NCBI RefSeq assembly: GCF_002979515.1
Contig: NZ_PCPA01000002.1
Location: forward strand, 62,001 to 126,000
Length of the DNA stretch: 64,000 nt
Direction of reading: 5' to 3'
Origin: Microbacterium sp. MYb54
GTDB lineage: Bacteria > Actinomycetota > Actinomycetes > Actinomycetales > Microbacteriaceae
Below the pieces are notes generated by a model, which was not told the DNA's origin, did no database searches, and saw only the letters and a program-made list of their open reading frames with translations. Of the stretch, positions 26,428 through 34,350 are shown in pieces. The number at the start of each line of letters is the position of its first letter. The first letter of the stretch is position 1. Position numbers and translations under genes: made by a program.

Positions 26428-27322
26428 CGAGAGCCTCCATCAGGGTCCGATTCGCCTCTTCGGGATCCCGCTGCCATTCATCGACCGAGAACGAGACGGA
26501 TGCCTGATGCCACCGCCAGGTCCCCGCTTCGACCTCGGCCTGGATGCCGTCGTACTCCTCGCGGTCGATCGACCGGTAGCGGACGATGTCGCCAGGGCGG
26601 AACAGCACAGAGGACTCGGCGAAGTCGGCAAGTCGCTGCTCGGGATCGTAGATCGGCGGTGCGACCAGGCCGAACATCTGGTATCCGCCCGCGCCTCTGA
26701 CGGAGTAGATCGCGCCGAAGCATCCACCGTGGCCGATCGTGCGACTGGGAGTGTCGGTGCGCGGGCTCAGGTACTTCGGCACCACGAGCTGCTGCTCGCG
26801 CTCGACGAGCTGGTACAGGAACGGGAGACCGGCGACGAATCCGACCATGCTCACGATCCACGGCTGCGCCTGATGCCGACGGATGAACTCCGCCCTGTCC
26901 TCGAGGCCGTTGACCGCCGCCGCGTAGTCGAGGTCGGTCCCTGAGGGGTCCTGGTGATACCCCTCACGGAATCGTGCTCCGACCTCGGCGGTGAACGGGT
27001 CGTCGTACCAGACCGGCACGTCGATGATCCGTGTCGGGATGGCGGCGCCCTCCCGACGGTCGAGCCCTCGCTCGACCTCGCGGACGAGCGCCTCGAGCGT
27101 GGTGTGCGCGAGCCGGTCCGGGTCGAAGCGGACGAGCAGAGACGCGTTCGCCGGGCAGATGTCGATGATGCCCTCCGTGGCGCGGCTCGCCAGCTCCTGG
27201 GCGATGGCCATGACGGTGAAGTTCGCCGCCAGGCTCATCGCCTCGCCCACCTCGACGAAGAGGAACTCGTCCCCTCCCCAGGTGTACCGCGACGACGTCG
27301 GCGCATTGATGCTCTGGTTCAC
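26420..27322 (-). CDS. pxpB: 5-oxoprolinase subunit B
   Basis: A 300-residue PxpB/KipI family protein. The region VPVWYDDPFTAEVGARFREG is followed by GFVAGLPFLYQLVEREQQLV, and SRTIGHGGCFGAIYSVRGAGG is the conserved carboxyl-terminal motif of the family. The start is GTG 27322, where GTGA overlaps the stop of the biotin carboxylase gene by four bases, with GGAGGAG just upstream. This start is too short-spaced by textbook rules but fits translational coupling. Partner of PxpC. Confidence 0.92.
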   Translation of the reverse strand: MNQSINAPTSSRYTWGGDEFLFVEVGEAMSLAANFTVMAIAQELASRATEGIIDICPANASLLVRFDPDRLAHTTLEALVREVERGLDRREGAAIPTRIIDVPVWYDDPFTAEVGARFREGYHQDPSGTDLDYAAAVNGLEDRAEFIRRHQAQPWIVSMVGFVAGLPFLYQLVEREQQLVVPKYLSPRTDTPSRTIGHGGCFGAIYSVRGAGGYQMFGLVAPPIYDPEQRLADFAESSVLFRPGDIVRYRSIDREEYDGIQAEVEAGTWRWHQASVSFSVDEWQRDPEEANRTLMEALDA

Positions 27323-28665
27323 AACTCCTCCAGGATCTTCCCGTTCTCGATGGTCTTGGTGTGGTGCGCCGTCTTCACGAAGTCGGCGTCCTCGAGCAGG
27401 CGCAGGTGCAGCGGGATCGTCGTCTCGATGCCCTCGATGCGTGTCGCCGCGAGGGCGGCCCGCATCCTCTCGATCGCCTCGCTGCGCGTGGCGGCGTGCA
27501 CCACGACCTTCGCGATCATCGAGTCGTAGAAGGGGACGACGACGTCGCCCGCCTCGAACCCCGAGTCGACGCGGATGCCGGCCGGCCATTCCATCACGGA
27601 GATGCTCCCCGGGCTGGGGAAGAAGTTCTGCGACGGGTCCTCCGCGTTGATACGGCACTCGATCGCATGGCCGACGAATCGGATGTCCTCCTGCCGGAGC
27701 CCCAGGGGCTCGCCACTCGCGATCCTCAACTGCTCGCGGACGAGGTCGACACCGGTGATCTCCTCGGTGATGGTGTGCTCGACCTGGAGCCGGGTGTTCA
27801 TCTCGATGAACGCGGCCTCCTCGCGCGCGGGGTCGTACAAGAACTCGACCGTGCCCGCGCCGCGATACCCGCTGGCAGACGCCAGACGGACGGCGGCGGT
27901 GCGCATCCGCTCCCGGACGTGGTCGGGAATCTCCGGCGCCGGCGCCTCCTCGACGATCTTCTGCGAGCGCCGCTGCAGCGAGCAGTCGCGGTCGCCCAGG
28001 TGGATGCAGTGCACTCCGTCCGCCAGCAGCTGCACCTCGACGTGACGAGCCTGCGGCACGAACCGCTCCAGATACACGCTCGGATCGCCGAAGACGCTGG
28101 CGGCCTCGCTGCTGGCGAGTTCGATGGTGGGGATCAGTTCGTCCTCGCCGGCGATGTGGCGGATACCGCGTCCGCCACCACCCGCACTCGCCTTCACCAG
28201 CAGCGGGTAGCCGATGCCGCGAGCGATCGTGACGACGTCGTCGTCCGCGGAGAGCGGCCCTCCGGTGCCAGGCAGCACCGGGACTCCGGCCACCCGCGCC
28301 GCACGGATCGCGTTCGACTTGTCGCCCATCAACTCGATCGTCTCGGGGTCGGGGCCGACCCAGATGAGCCCGGCAGCGATCACCGCACGGGCGAACGCGG
28401 CGTTCTCGCTGAGGAAGCCGTAGCCGGGGTGGACGGCGTCTGCACCGGCGTGTTCGGCCGCGGCGAGCACGGCCTCCTGGTTGAGGTATGAATCCTTGGC
28501 CGCCGCCGGGCCGATCACCACGGTGCGATCGGCCACCCGCGTGATGAAGGCGTCGCGGTCGGCCTCCGAGACGATCGCGACGGTCTCGATCCCGAGCTCG
28601 CGAGCGGACCGTGCGATGCGGACCGCGATCTCCCCACGGTTCGCGATGAGCAGGCGGCGCATCAT
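27319..28665 (-). CDS. Biotin carboxylase subunit (AccC-like)
   Basis: A 448-residue biotin carboxylase with ATP-grasp fold. It starts MRRLLIANRGEIAVRI and has ASAGGGGRGIRHI (glycine-rich ATP loop), HIHLGDRDCSLQRRSQKIVEE-type residues (HCIHLGDRDCSLQRR) and the FIEMNTRLQVEHTITEE active-site strand. It carboxylates biotin on a carrier using bicarbonate and ATP. It sits inside the pxp operon, next to its own carrier, so it probably serves a 5-oxoproline-linked reaction rather than fatty acid synthesis. Start ATG 28665 overlaps the accB stop (ATGA). Confidence 0.92.
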   Translation of the reverse strand: MMRRLLIANRGEIAVRIARSARELGIETVAIVSEADRDAFITRVADRTVVIGPAAAKDSYLNQEAVLAAAEHAGADAVHPGYGFLSENAAFARAVIAAGLIWVGPDPETIELMGDKSNAIRAARVAGVPVLPGTGGPLSADDDVVTIARGIGYPLLVKASAGGGGRGIRHIAGEDELIPTIELASSEAASVFGDPSVYLERFVPQARHVEVQLLADGVHCIHLGDRDCSLQRRSQKIVEEAPAPEIPDHVRERMRTAAVRLASASGYRGAGTVEFLYDPAREEAAFIEMNTRLQVEHTITEEITGVDLVREQLRIASGEPLGLRQEDIRFVGHAIECRINAEDPSQNFFPSPGSISVMEWPAGIRVDSGFEAGDVVVPFYDSMIAKVVVHAATRSEAIERMRAALAATRIEGIETTIPLHLRLLEDADFVKTAHHTKTIENGKILEEL

Positions 28666-28901
28666 CCCTCGTCGACCGTGACGATCACATCGCCGGGGCT
28701 CACCATGCCACCGTCCTCCACACGGAAGGAGCCGACGGTGCCCGCGACGGAGGCGCTGATCTCGGTGAACTGCTTCATGATCTCGACCATGCCGACCGCC
28801 TGGCCGGCCTCCACCGCGACGCCCTCCTCCACGAAGACGGGCTTGCCGGGGCCCGGCCTGCGGTAGAAGATGCCGGGCAGAGGCGAGACGATGTCGGCCA
28901 T
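28662..28901 (-). CDS. Biotin carboxyl carrier protein, short stand-alone form
   Basis: A 79-residue biotinyl domain. The biotinylated lysine is K43 in GMVEIMKQF; most carriers have AMKM, so this is an EIMKQ variant. The N-terminal SPLPGIFYRRPGPGKPVF and C-terminal SPGDVIVTVDEG are typical of single-domain carriers. It lies between pxpA (21 bases upstream) and the biotin carboxylase gene (ATGA overlap), the order usual for pxp loci. A ligase elsewhere must add biotin. Confidence 0.92.
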   Translation of the reverse strand: MADIVSPLPGIFYRRPGPGKPVFVEEGVAVEAGQAVGMVEIMKQFTEISASVAGTVGSFRVEDGGMVSPGDVIVTVDEG

Positions 28902-28922
28902 GGTTGTCCTTTCGGTTGGGGG

Positions 28923-29654
28923 TCAGGCGGCGTCGACGACGGCACGCACGGCGCGTGCCACGTCGGGAGAGTTCGAAGCGTCCGAGTGCACGCAGACGCT
29001 CTGGAACCGCACGTCGATGCGGGATCCATCGTTCGCGGTAATGGGCTCGCCGCGCAGAGCGGTCGCGACACGGTCGGCAGCGGCCGCTGGATCGGTGCGA
29101 TGCGCGGCACGCACCAGGGCGAGCGTCCCGTCCGGGTTGTAGTCCATGTCGACGTAGAGCTCGCCGACGAACGGCACGCCCTCCTCGGCGCACACCCGCT
29201 CGTGCGCGGTACCGGCGAGTCCGAGGAACGGCACGTCGAAGACCTTAACCGCGCGGGCGGCGGCACGCATCAGGTCGTCGTCGCCGGCGAGCATGCCCCA
29301 GAGGGCGCCGTGCGGCTTGATGTGGTTCAGCGGCACGTCGGCGGCCTTGAGGAAGCCGAGGAGCGCGCCTGCCTGGTACAAGATGAGGGACTCGACCTCG
29401 TCGGGGCGAAGGGCCATCCGGCGGCGCCCGAAGCCGACAAGATCGGGGACCCCGGGGTGAGCGCCGATGCTGACCCCGTTCTCCTTCGCGAGGGCGACGG
29501 TGTCGTGCATCACGCCGGGATCGCCAGCGTGGAAGCCGCAGGCGACGTTGGCGAGATCGATGACCCGCATCAGCTCCTGGTCGTTCCCGAAAGTGTGCAG
29601 CCCGAAGGCCTCGCCCATGTCGGAGTTGATGAGTACCGATGCCTTCGCTGCCAT
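28923..29654 (-). CDS. pxpA: 5-oxoprolinase subunit A (LamB/YcsF)
   Basis: A 243-residue LamB/YcsF family protein and first gene of the operon. The N-terminal LINSDMGEAFGLHTFGND with ANVACGFHAGDPGVM contains the conserved Asp/His residues. GAHPGVPDLVGFGRR lies near residue 65 and the KPHGALWGML strand near 112. PxpA is required for the ATP-dependent opening of 5-oxoproline (pyroglutamate). It is divergent from the PucR gene, with a symmetric element between them at 29690-29706. Confidence 0.94.
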   Translation of the reverse strand: MAAKASVLINSDMGEAFGLHTFGNDQELMRVIDLANVACGFHAGDPGVMHDTVALAKENGVSIGAHPGVPDLVGFGRRRMALRPDEVESLILYQAGALLGFLKAADVPLNHIKPHGALWGMLAGDDDLMRAAARAVKVFDVPFLGLAGTAHERVCAEEGVPFVGELYVDMDYNPDGTLALVRAAHRTDPAAAADRVATALRGEPITANDGSRIDVRFQSVCVHSDASNSPDVARAVRAVVDAA

Positions 29655-29689
29655 GCGGCCACGTTAGTCGCCCACCTGTTCCGAGATCG

Positions 29690-29706
29690 TTGGGCAGTAT
29701 GCTCAA
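29690..29706. promoter_or_regulatory. Possible PucR operator
   Basis: TTGGGCA-GTA-TGCTCAA is an inverted repeat with 7-bp arms (one mismatch) and a 3-bp centre in the 100-bp gap between pxpA and the PucR gene. It is a candidate site for the PucR regulator. Confidence 0.55.
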
Positions 29707-29754
29707 TCTCCGAGGCGCCCAAGTGGAGTCTGCACAAAGGCAAGGAGGCCTCGG

Positions 29755-31197
29755 ATGCGCGTGCGCGATCTTCTGGATGATGACGTTCTCGGCGTCGAGC
29801 TGCGCTCGATTCCCGACCACCCGCATCTCGACCTGCCCATCAGCGGATGCGCGCAGTCCGAGCTGATGGACCCGACGCCGTTCCTCCAACGCGGTGAGCT
29901 CATGGTGACGACGGGCATGGCGCTTCACTTCGAAGACCACCGCACGTGGGAGGCCTATGTCGAGCGTCTCGCCACCGTGCCCATCAGCGGTCTCGCCTTC
30001 AGCCTCGGGCGCATCCACGGCACACTCCCGGACGGACTCGTCAAAGCGTGCGACCAGCAGGGCATCCCCCTGCTCGAGTTGCCGGCCGACCTGCCGCTGC
30101 TCCAGTTCTCCCGTCACATCTGGCAGGAGCTGGCCGCGCAGCGCTACGAGATCGTCCGCGCCGGGTGGGAGCTGGCGGACGAGTGTACCCGCCTCGCGAC
30201 CCACGGGGTCCCGATCGTCGCCGTGCTGCAGCGCATCGCCGACGCGATCGACGCCCACGTCTCCCTGATGGACCCTGCCGACTTCCCGCTGGCGTCCGCC
30301 GGCACGCCGGTCACGAAGTCGAGTGCCACGACAACCGCGCTCGCCCTCCCCGGCGGCAGCGGAGCACGTTTCGCGCTGCGCATCCGCGGTGGCGCCGAGG
30401 GCCAGTTCCTCCAGCCGCTGCTCGGGCCCGTCGCCGCCGTGCTCGCGATGCAGCTCTCGTACACGCTCGCCGCTTCTTCGCCGCTCCACTCTCCGGCCGC
30501 CGCGCGGCTCGTGGAGACGATGCTCGACGACGCGGCATCGACGGATGCCCTCCGCGCCCTCGCGGAATCGGCAGGGTTCGATGCCGACGCCTCCTGCCAG
30601 CTTCTCACCCTGTCATCGGACCCGAGCGCCTCGACCGCCAATGCCCGGCTCGTGGCCTGGCGAGCGCAGGTACACCTGGAGTCGCATTTCGGCGTCGTCC
30701 GGTTCTTCGAGCACCCGGAGCGGACGGTGTTCCTGCTCCAGCAGCCGGACACCGGCGACGGCGCAGCGCACAGTCTCGCCGCAGCGATCGACCTCGCCGA
30801 CGTCGGCGTCGTCCACTCCGGCGACCGTTCCTGGGACGAGCTCCCTCTCGTGCTGCGCATGGCGATGCGTCAGTCGCACGCCGCCGGCATTCGCACGCTC
30901 CCCGCGCTCGACCTGGCTTCGATCGCTCAGTCTCTCCCCTCGCCCGGGCTCGCCTCGCTCGCGGGCCGGATCATCGCCCCGCTGGACGACGCCGACCCGA
31001 CCGGCGTCCTCACCGAGACCCTCGAGGCCTATCTGCGGAACAGCGGCGCGGCGCGCGCGATCGGCGACGAGTTGTTCATCCACCGGAATACGCTGGCGTA
31101 TCGCGTCCGCCGGATCGAGACGCTGCTCGGCGTCGATCTCCAGGACGGAGAGACGAGGGCGACGCTTCTCCTCGCTCTGCACATCGTATCGGCGTAG
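29755..31197 (+). CDS. PucR family transcriptional regulator
   Basis: A 480-residue regulator of the purine-catabolism/PucR type. The N-terminal PucR domain (RVRDLLDDDVLGVELRSIPD through the LPADLPLLQFSRHIWQEL segment) should sense a ligand. The C-terminal HTH_30 domain has LEAYLRNSGAARAIGDELFI followed by HRNTLAYRVRRIETLLGVDL. The ribosome-binding site GGAGG is six bases before ATG 29755. It lies between the pxp operon (divergent) and a permease gene (same strand), and most likely controls both in response to 5-oxoproline or a related compound. Confidence 0.9.
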   Translation: MRVRDLLDDDVLGVELRSIPDHPHLDLPISGCAQSELMDPTPFLQRGELMVTTGMALHFEDHRTWEAYVERLATVPISGLAFSLGRIHGTLPDGLVKACDQQGIPLLELPADLPLLQFSRHIWQELAAQRYEIVRAGWELADECTRLATHGVPIVAVLQRIADAIDAHVSLMDPADFPLASAGTPVTKSSATTTALALPGGSGARFALRIRGGAEGQFLQPLLGPVAAVLAMQLSYTLAASSPLHSPAAARLVETMLDDAASTDALRALAESAGFDADASCQLLTLSSDPSASTANARLVAWRAQVHLESHFGVVRFFEHPERTVFLLQQPDTGDGAAHSLAAAIDLADVGVVHSGDRSWDELPLVLRMAMRQSHAAGIRTLPALDLASIAQSLPSPGLASLAGRIIAPLDDADPTGVLTETLEAYLRNSGAARAIGDELFIHRNTLAYRVRRIETLLGVDLQDGETRATLLLALHIVSA

Positions 31198-31326
31198 TGC
31201 AATCCGCCTTAAGCGGGAACCGATTCAGGGCAAAAGGCCGATTCCGCAGCGTCGGCCTCCTCACTAGATTCACTCCTCACCGGCATTCCGCCGCCTCTGC
31301 GCGATACCCGATCCGAAGGAGTAGCC

Positions 31327-32655
31327 GTGGCTTACGCCGACTACGTCATGCCCGCATCCGAACGCGCCCCGCGATGGTCTCTGTCCATGGCGTGGTGGGC
31401 CCTGTTCTCCGCCATGTTCTGGATCTACGTCGCGGTCGCCTCGGCGGGCGCCGTAGGGCTCGTCGACACCATCATCGGCATGGTGCTGACCGTCGCCACC
31501 TACGGCGTGGTCAATCTGATCCTGTCCAGGCACGCCGCCCGCACCGGACTGACCGTGGAGCTGACGTCCCGCTCGATGTTCGGGCTGGTGGGATCGGCGC
31601 TGGCCACGCTCATCTTCGCCGCGACGGCGATCTACTACTGCGTCTTCGAGGGGTCGATCATCGCGATCGCGTTCCAGAAGACATTCGGCGGCGAGCTGAA
31701 CCTCTGGTACGCGGCCGTCGTCGCCTACGCGATCCCGCTTGCATCCGGTCCCGTACAGCGTTGGCTAGATCGCCTGAACGGCATCCTGCTACCGATCTAC
31801 GCGCTCGGGCTCATCCTCGTCGTCGTCTTCGCCACCGTCCAGAACGGTGCCCCGACGAGCGTCTTCGACGTCGCCGCTGCCGGCCCCCTCCCCGGCTGGG
31901 TGACCTCATACCTGATCTACATGGGCGTCTGGATCATGATGATGTACACGTTCGACTTCGCCAGGATGGGCCGGGAGAAGGACGAGAAGTTCCATGGACA
32001 GTTCACGTTCGGCTGGGTCTTCTACCTCTTCACGTTCGCGGTGAACGGCCTCGTCGGCATCTACATCATCGCGGCCACCGGGCACGAGGGAAGTGAGACC
32101 GGCGTCGTGGATGCCTTCCTCGGCACCATGGGATTCTTCGGGCTGTTGGTGATCTTCGTGTCGCAGACGCGCATCAACACGGCGAACTACTTCCTCGCCT
32201 CCAGCAACCTCGACGCCTTCGCGACGCGGGTGTTCCGCCTCGCCCTCCCCCGTTGGGTCTGGGTCATCGTGGCCGGGGCCATCACGTATCTGCTCATGCT
32301 GACGAACGTGCTCACCTGGCTGCTCAAGGCTCTGGCCTGGCAGGGCGTCTTCGTCGTGGCGTGGGTGGCGATCGTCCTCGTCTTCATCTGGATGCTGCGC
32401 GGCAAGGACGTGGTGCCGGAGGTCCGTCGGCAGCAGCTCCCCGCGGTCACCCTCGGTGCGCTTGCCTGGATCGTCGCCGCGGCCGTCGGCATCCTGCTCA
32501 CGGAATTCGCCGGAGCGACCGTGTTCGGCGCCCTCGCACCAGTGATCACGTTTGCGCTCGCGGCTGGCGGAGCTTGGGCGGCCTTCCGCCTGCAGCCGCC
32601 GCGCACGATCCCCACCGCGGAGGCACCTGTGATCGACGAGCAGCACCTCGCCTGA
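31327..32655 (+). CDS. NCS1-type (cytosine/purine) permease
   Basis: A 442-residue transporter with twelve hydrophobic segments. MAWWALFSAMFWIYVAVASA opens helix 1. GLVDTIIGMVLTVATYGVVN and ARTGLTVELTSRSMFGLVGS follow the NCS1 (CodB/PucI) pattern. FFGLLVIFVSQTRINTANYFLASSN is the central motif. The start is GTG 31327 with GAAGGAG six bases upstream. Genomic linkage to the pxp operon and PucR suggests that it imports 5-oxoproline or an N-heterocyclic relative; that substrate is inference. Confidence 0.85.
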   Translation: MAYADYVMPASERAPRWSLSMAWWALFSAMFWIYVAVASAGAVGLVDTIIGMVLTVATYGVVNLILSRHAARTGLTVELTSRSMFGLVGSALATLIFAATAIYYCVFEGSIIAIAFQKTFGGELNLWYAAVVAYAIPLASGPVQRWLDRLNGILLPIYALGLILVVVFATVQNGAPTSVFDVAAAGPLPGWVTSYLIYMGVWIMMMYTFDFARMGREKDEKFHGQFTFGWVFYLFTFAVNGLVGIYIIAATGHEGSETGVVDAFLGTMGFFGLLVIFVSQTRINTANYFLASSNLDAFATRVFRLALPRWVWVIVAGAITYLLMLTNVLTWLLKALAWQGVFVVAWVAIVLVFIWMLRGKDVVPEVRRQQLPAVTLGALAWIVAAAVGILLTEFAGATVFGALAPVITFALAAGGAWAAFRLQPPRTIPTAEAPVIDEQHLA

Positions 32656-32657
32656 TC

Positions 32658-32705
32658 CCGGGTACGCGAAAGGGGCGAGGATCCGAAGATCCTCGCCCCT
32701 TTCGG
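32658..32705. terminator. Bidirectional terminator hairpin, copy 2 of the 47-bp repeat
   Basis: GAAAGGGGCGAGGATC and GATCCTCGCCCCTTTC pair to form a long hairpin between the convergent NCS1 permease and rpsN. 32658-32704 matches 25400-25446 with a single substitution. It can terminate both the permease and the ribosomal-protein transcript. Confidence 0.82.
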
Positions 32706-32719
32706 CTGTCTGCTGAGAC

Positions 32720-33025
32720 TTACCAGCTGGACTTGGTGACACCCGGCAGCTCGCCACGGTGTGCCATGTCACGGAAGCGGACACGCGAGATGCCGAACTT
32801 CGTGAGGACACCGCGGGGGCGGCCGTCGATGACGTCGCGCGAACGCACGCGAGCCGGCGACGCGTTGCGCGGCAGCTTCTGCAGGCCGACGCGTGCGGCC
32901 TCGCGGGCCTCGTCGGTGGCGTTCGGGTCGACCAGGGTCTTCTTCAGCTCGGCGCGACGCTCGGCGTAACGCTCCACGATGACCTTGCGCTGCTCGTTGC
33001 GAGCGATCTTGCTCTTCTTAGCCAT
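32720..33025 (-). CDS. rpsN: 30S ribosomal protein S14, zinc-free form
   Basis: A 101-residue S14. It starts [20 protein letters not shown], and the C-terminus [33 protein letters not shown] is the universal motif. The two CxxC zinc-binding pairs of the short S14 form are absent, so this is the longer, zinc-independent type. It ends the rpmB-rpmG-rpsN operon. A ribosome-binding site (GAGGAG) lies inside the end of rpmG, nine bases before the ATG. Confidence 0.96.
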   Translation of the reverse strand: MAKKSKIARNEQRKVIVERYAERRAELKKTLVDPNATDEAREAARVGLQKLPRNASPARVRSRDVIDGRPRGVLTKFGISRVRFRDMAHRGELPGVTKSSW

Positions 33026-33028
33026 TGA

Positions 33029-33199
33029 TCAACGCTCCTCTCGGAATTCGACGTGCTTGCGGATTACCGGGTCGTACTTGCTGAGCACGAGGCGGTCGGG
33101 GGTGTTGCGGCGGTTCTTCTTCGTCACGTACGTGTAACCCGTACCCGCCGTCGAACGCAGCTTGATGATCGGACGTACGTCCTGAGCCTTCTTGGCCAT
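33029..33199 (-). CDS. rpmG: 50S ribosomal protein L33, zinc-free form
   Basis: A 56-residue protein ([20 protein letters not shown] at the start, then [20 protein letters not shown]). It has the L33 motif [19 protein letters not shown] but lacks all cysteines of the zinc-ribbon form. ATG 33199 shares one base with the rpmB stop (TAATG), indicating coupled translation. rpsN begins four bases after its stop. Confidence 0.95.
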   Translation of the reverse strand: MAKKAQDVRPIIKLRSTAGTGYTYVTKKNRRNTPDRLVLSKYDPVIRKHVEFREER

Positions 33200-33435
33200 T
33201 AGAGCTTCACACCCTTCGCCTGGAGGTCTTTGACGACGTTCTCGATGCCGCGGACGTCGATCACCTTGATGCCCTTGGCGGACACGTTGAGCGTGATCTT
33301 ACGACCGAGCGACGGAACGAAATAGGTCTTCTTCTGCACGTTCGGGTCGAAGCGGCGCTTCGTCCGGCGGTGCGAGTGCGAGACGTTGTGACCGAAGCCG
33401 GGAACAGCTCCGGTCACCTGGCACACTGCTGCCAT
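33199..33435 (-). CDS. rpmB: 50S ribosomal protein L28
   Basis: A 78-residue L28. [20 protein letters not shown] is followed by [20 protein letters not shown]. Only one cysteine is present, so this is not the zinc-binding form. It is first of a three-gene operon with rpmG and rpsN. The start ATG 33435 has AAGGAG eight bases upstream; the open frame continues upstream to 33660 but has no ribosomal-protein-like sequence there. Confidence 0.96.
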   Translation of the reverse strand: MAAVCQVTGAVPGFGHNVSHSHRRTKRRFDPNVQKKTYFVPSLGRKITLNVSAKGIKVIDVRGIENVVKDLQAKGVKL

Positions 33436-33456
33436 GATGGTGACTCCTTCTATACC

Positions 33457-33476
33457 GTGAGGCCGGACGGCCTCAC
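33457..33476 (-). other. Hairpin in the rpmB leader
   Basis: GTGAGGCC-GGAC-GGCCTCAC forms a perfect 8-bp stem with a 4-base loop, 22 bases upstream of the rpmB start and just before its ribosome-binding site. It may affect rpmB translation or form part of a leader; no T-run follows. Confidence 0.5.
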
Positions 33477-33545
33477 CCAAGATCCCTTGTCTGCACGCGA
33501 CCCCGCCTCGCCGATCTCTCGGCAGCAGAAGGGGAAGCACGCGAA

Positions 33546-33567
33546 CTGCGCACAGGAGTGTGCGCAG
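33546..33567 (-). terminator. Terminator after the DNA glycosylase gene
   Basis: CTGCGCACA-GGAG-TGTGCGCAG (9-bp stem, 4-base loop) starts nine bases beyond the stop of the DNA glycosylase gene, on the same strand as the downstream rpmB operon. It would insulate the ribosomal genes. Confidence 0.7.
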
Positions 33568-33575
33568 ACAAAGAG

Positions 33576-34349
33576 TCAGTTTAGCACGGGTGACGCGCCG
33601 GTCGATCCCCGCGACTCGGGCGTGAGGCCGTGCGCAGCCTCGGCCGCACCCCTCCCCCATCGGAACGGCGACACCGTCGGATCCGTCTCGATCCAGAAAC
33701 GCCAGGGGAACGCATCCGTCCCCGCGACACCGGCGACGCCGACGCGCGGGCCACTCGCCACGTCGTTCCGCTCCTCGCCCAACCAGAGCTCGGCCCGCGC
33801 TCCGTGCCGCTCCTCGCTCGCGACCGCATCGATGCCGTCGTGCACCGGATGCCGCAGCCCCACCGCCTGACCGAGACGACCGGGCCCGCGCGCGAGATCA
33901 CGAAGCGCGATACGACCGAGGGGCGGAACCGCCCCACGGCGCCGAGCCGCGGCATCCGTCCCCCACACGACCTCGCCCGCTCGCAGCAGCACGCCGTCGC
34001 CCTGCCCCTCCGGCCCGCACACGACATTGACGCAGGAATGGATGCCGTGACTCAGGTAGACGTACAGATGCCCTGGCTCACCCCACATCGTGGCGTTGCG
34101 GGCCGTGCGCCCCATCCGCGCGTGCGATCCGGGGTCAGCGAACTCGCCCGTGCCCTGCCCGTGATAGGCCTCGACCTCGGTGACGCGCAGCCGCACTTCG
34201 ACCGGAGCGGCATCGGTCGAAGTGCTGACGAACGTGCGCAGCTCACCCCCGAGAAGACGCGGCGCGACCTCGACCGCCGATGCGCTCAGATCGCTGCGAA
34301 GAGCACGCCGCAAAGCATCCTGCGGCGGCACGTCGGAACCGCGGGGCAT
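33576..34349 (-). CDS. DNA-3-methyladenine glycosylase (AAG/MPG type)
   Basis: A 257-residue alkyladenine DNA glycosylase, which removes alkylated or deaminated purines. The catalytic motif [20 protein letters not shown] contains the active Glu and is followed by [20 protein letters not shown] and [20 protein letters not shown], the standard AAG core. The start ATG 34349 lies one base from the stop of the upstream membrane-anchored gene (TGAGATG), so they form an operon. Confidence 0.94.
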   Translation of the reverse strand: MPRGSDVPPQDALRRALRSDLSASAVEVAPRLLGGELRTFVSTSTDAAPVEVRLRVTEVEAYHGQGTGEFADPGSHARMGRTARNATMWGEPGHLYVYLSHGIHSCVNVVCGPEGQGDGVLLRAGEVVWGTDAAARRRGAVPPLGRIALRDLARGPGRLGQAVGLRHPVHDGIDAVASEERHGARAELWLGEERNDVASGPRVGVAGVAGTDAFPWRFWIETDPTVSPFRWGRGAAEAAHGLTPESRGSTGASPVLN

Positions 34350-34350
34350 C

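Noticed and set aside
29946..32096. 716-codon plus-strand frame overlapping PucR and the permease
   Set aside because: Frame-shifted shadow of two real genes; very Arg-rich.
33436..33600. Zur box before rpmB
   Set aside because: No TGAnAA-nnn-TTnTCA match was found; the only hairpins present are a terminator and a leader stem.
33370..33660. Upstream extension of the rpmB frame
   Set aside because: L28 conserved sequence starts at 33435 with a good ribosome-binding site; the extension is not ribosomal-like.
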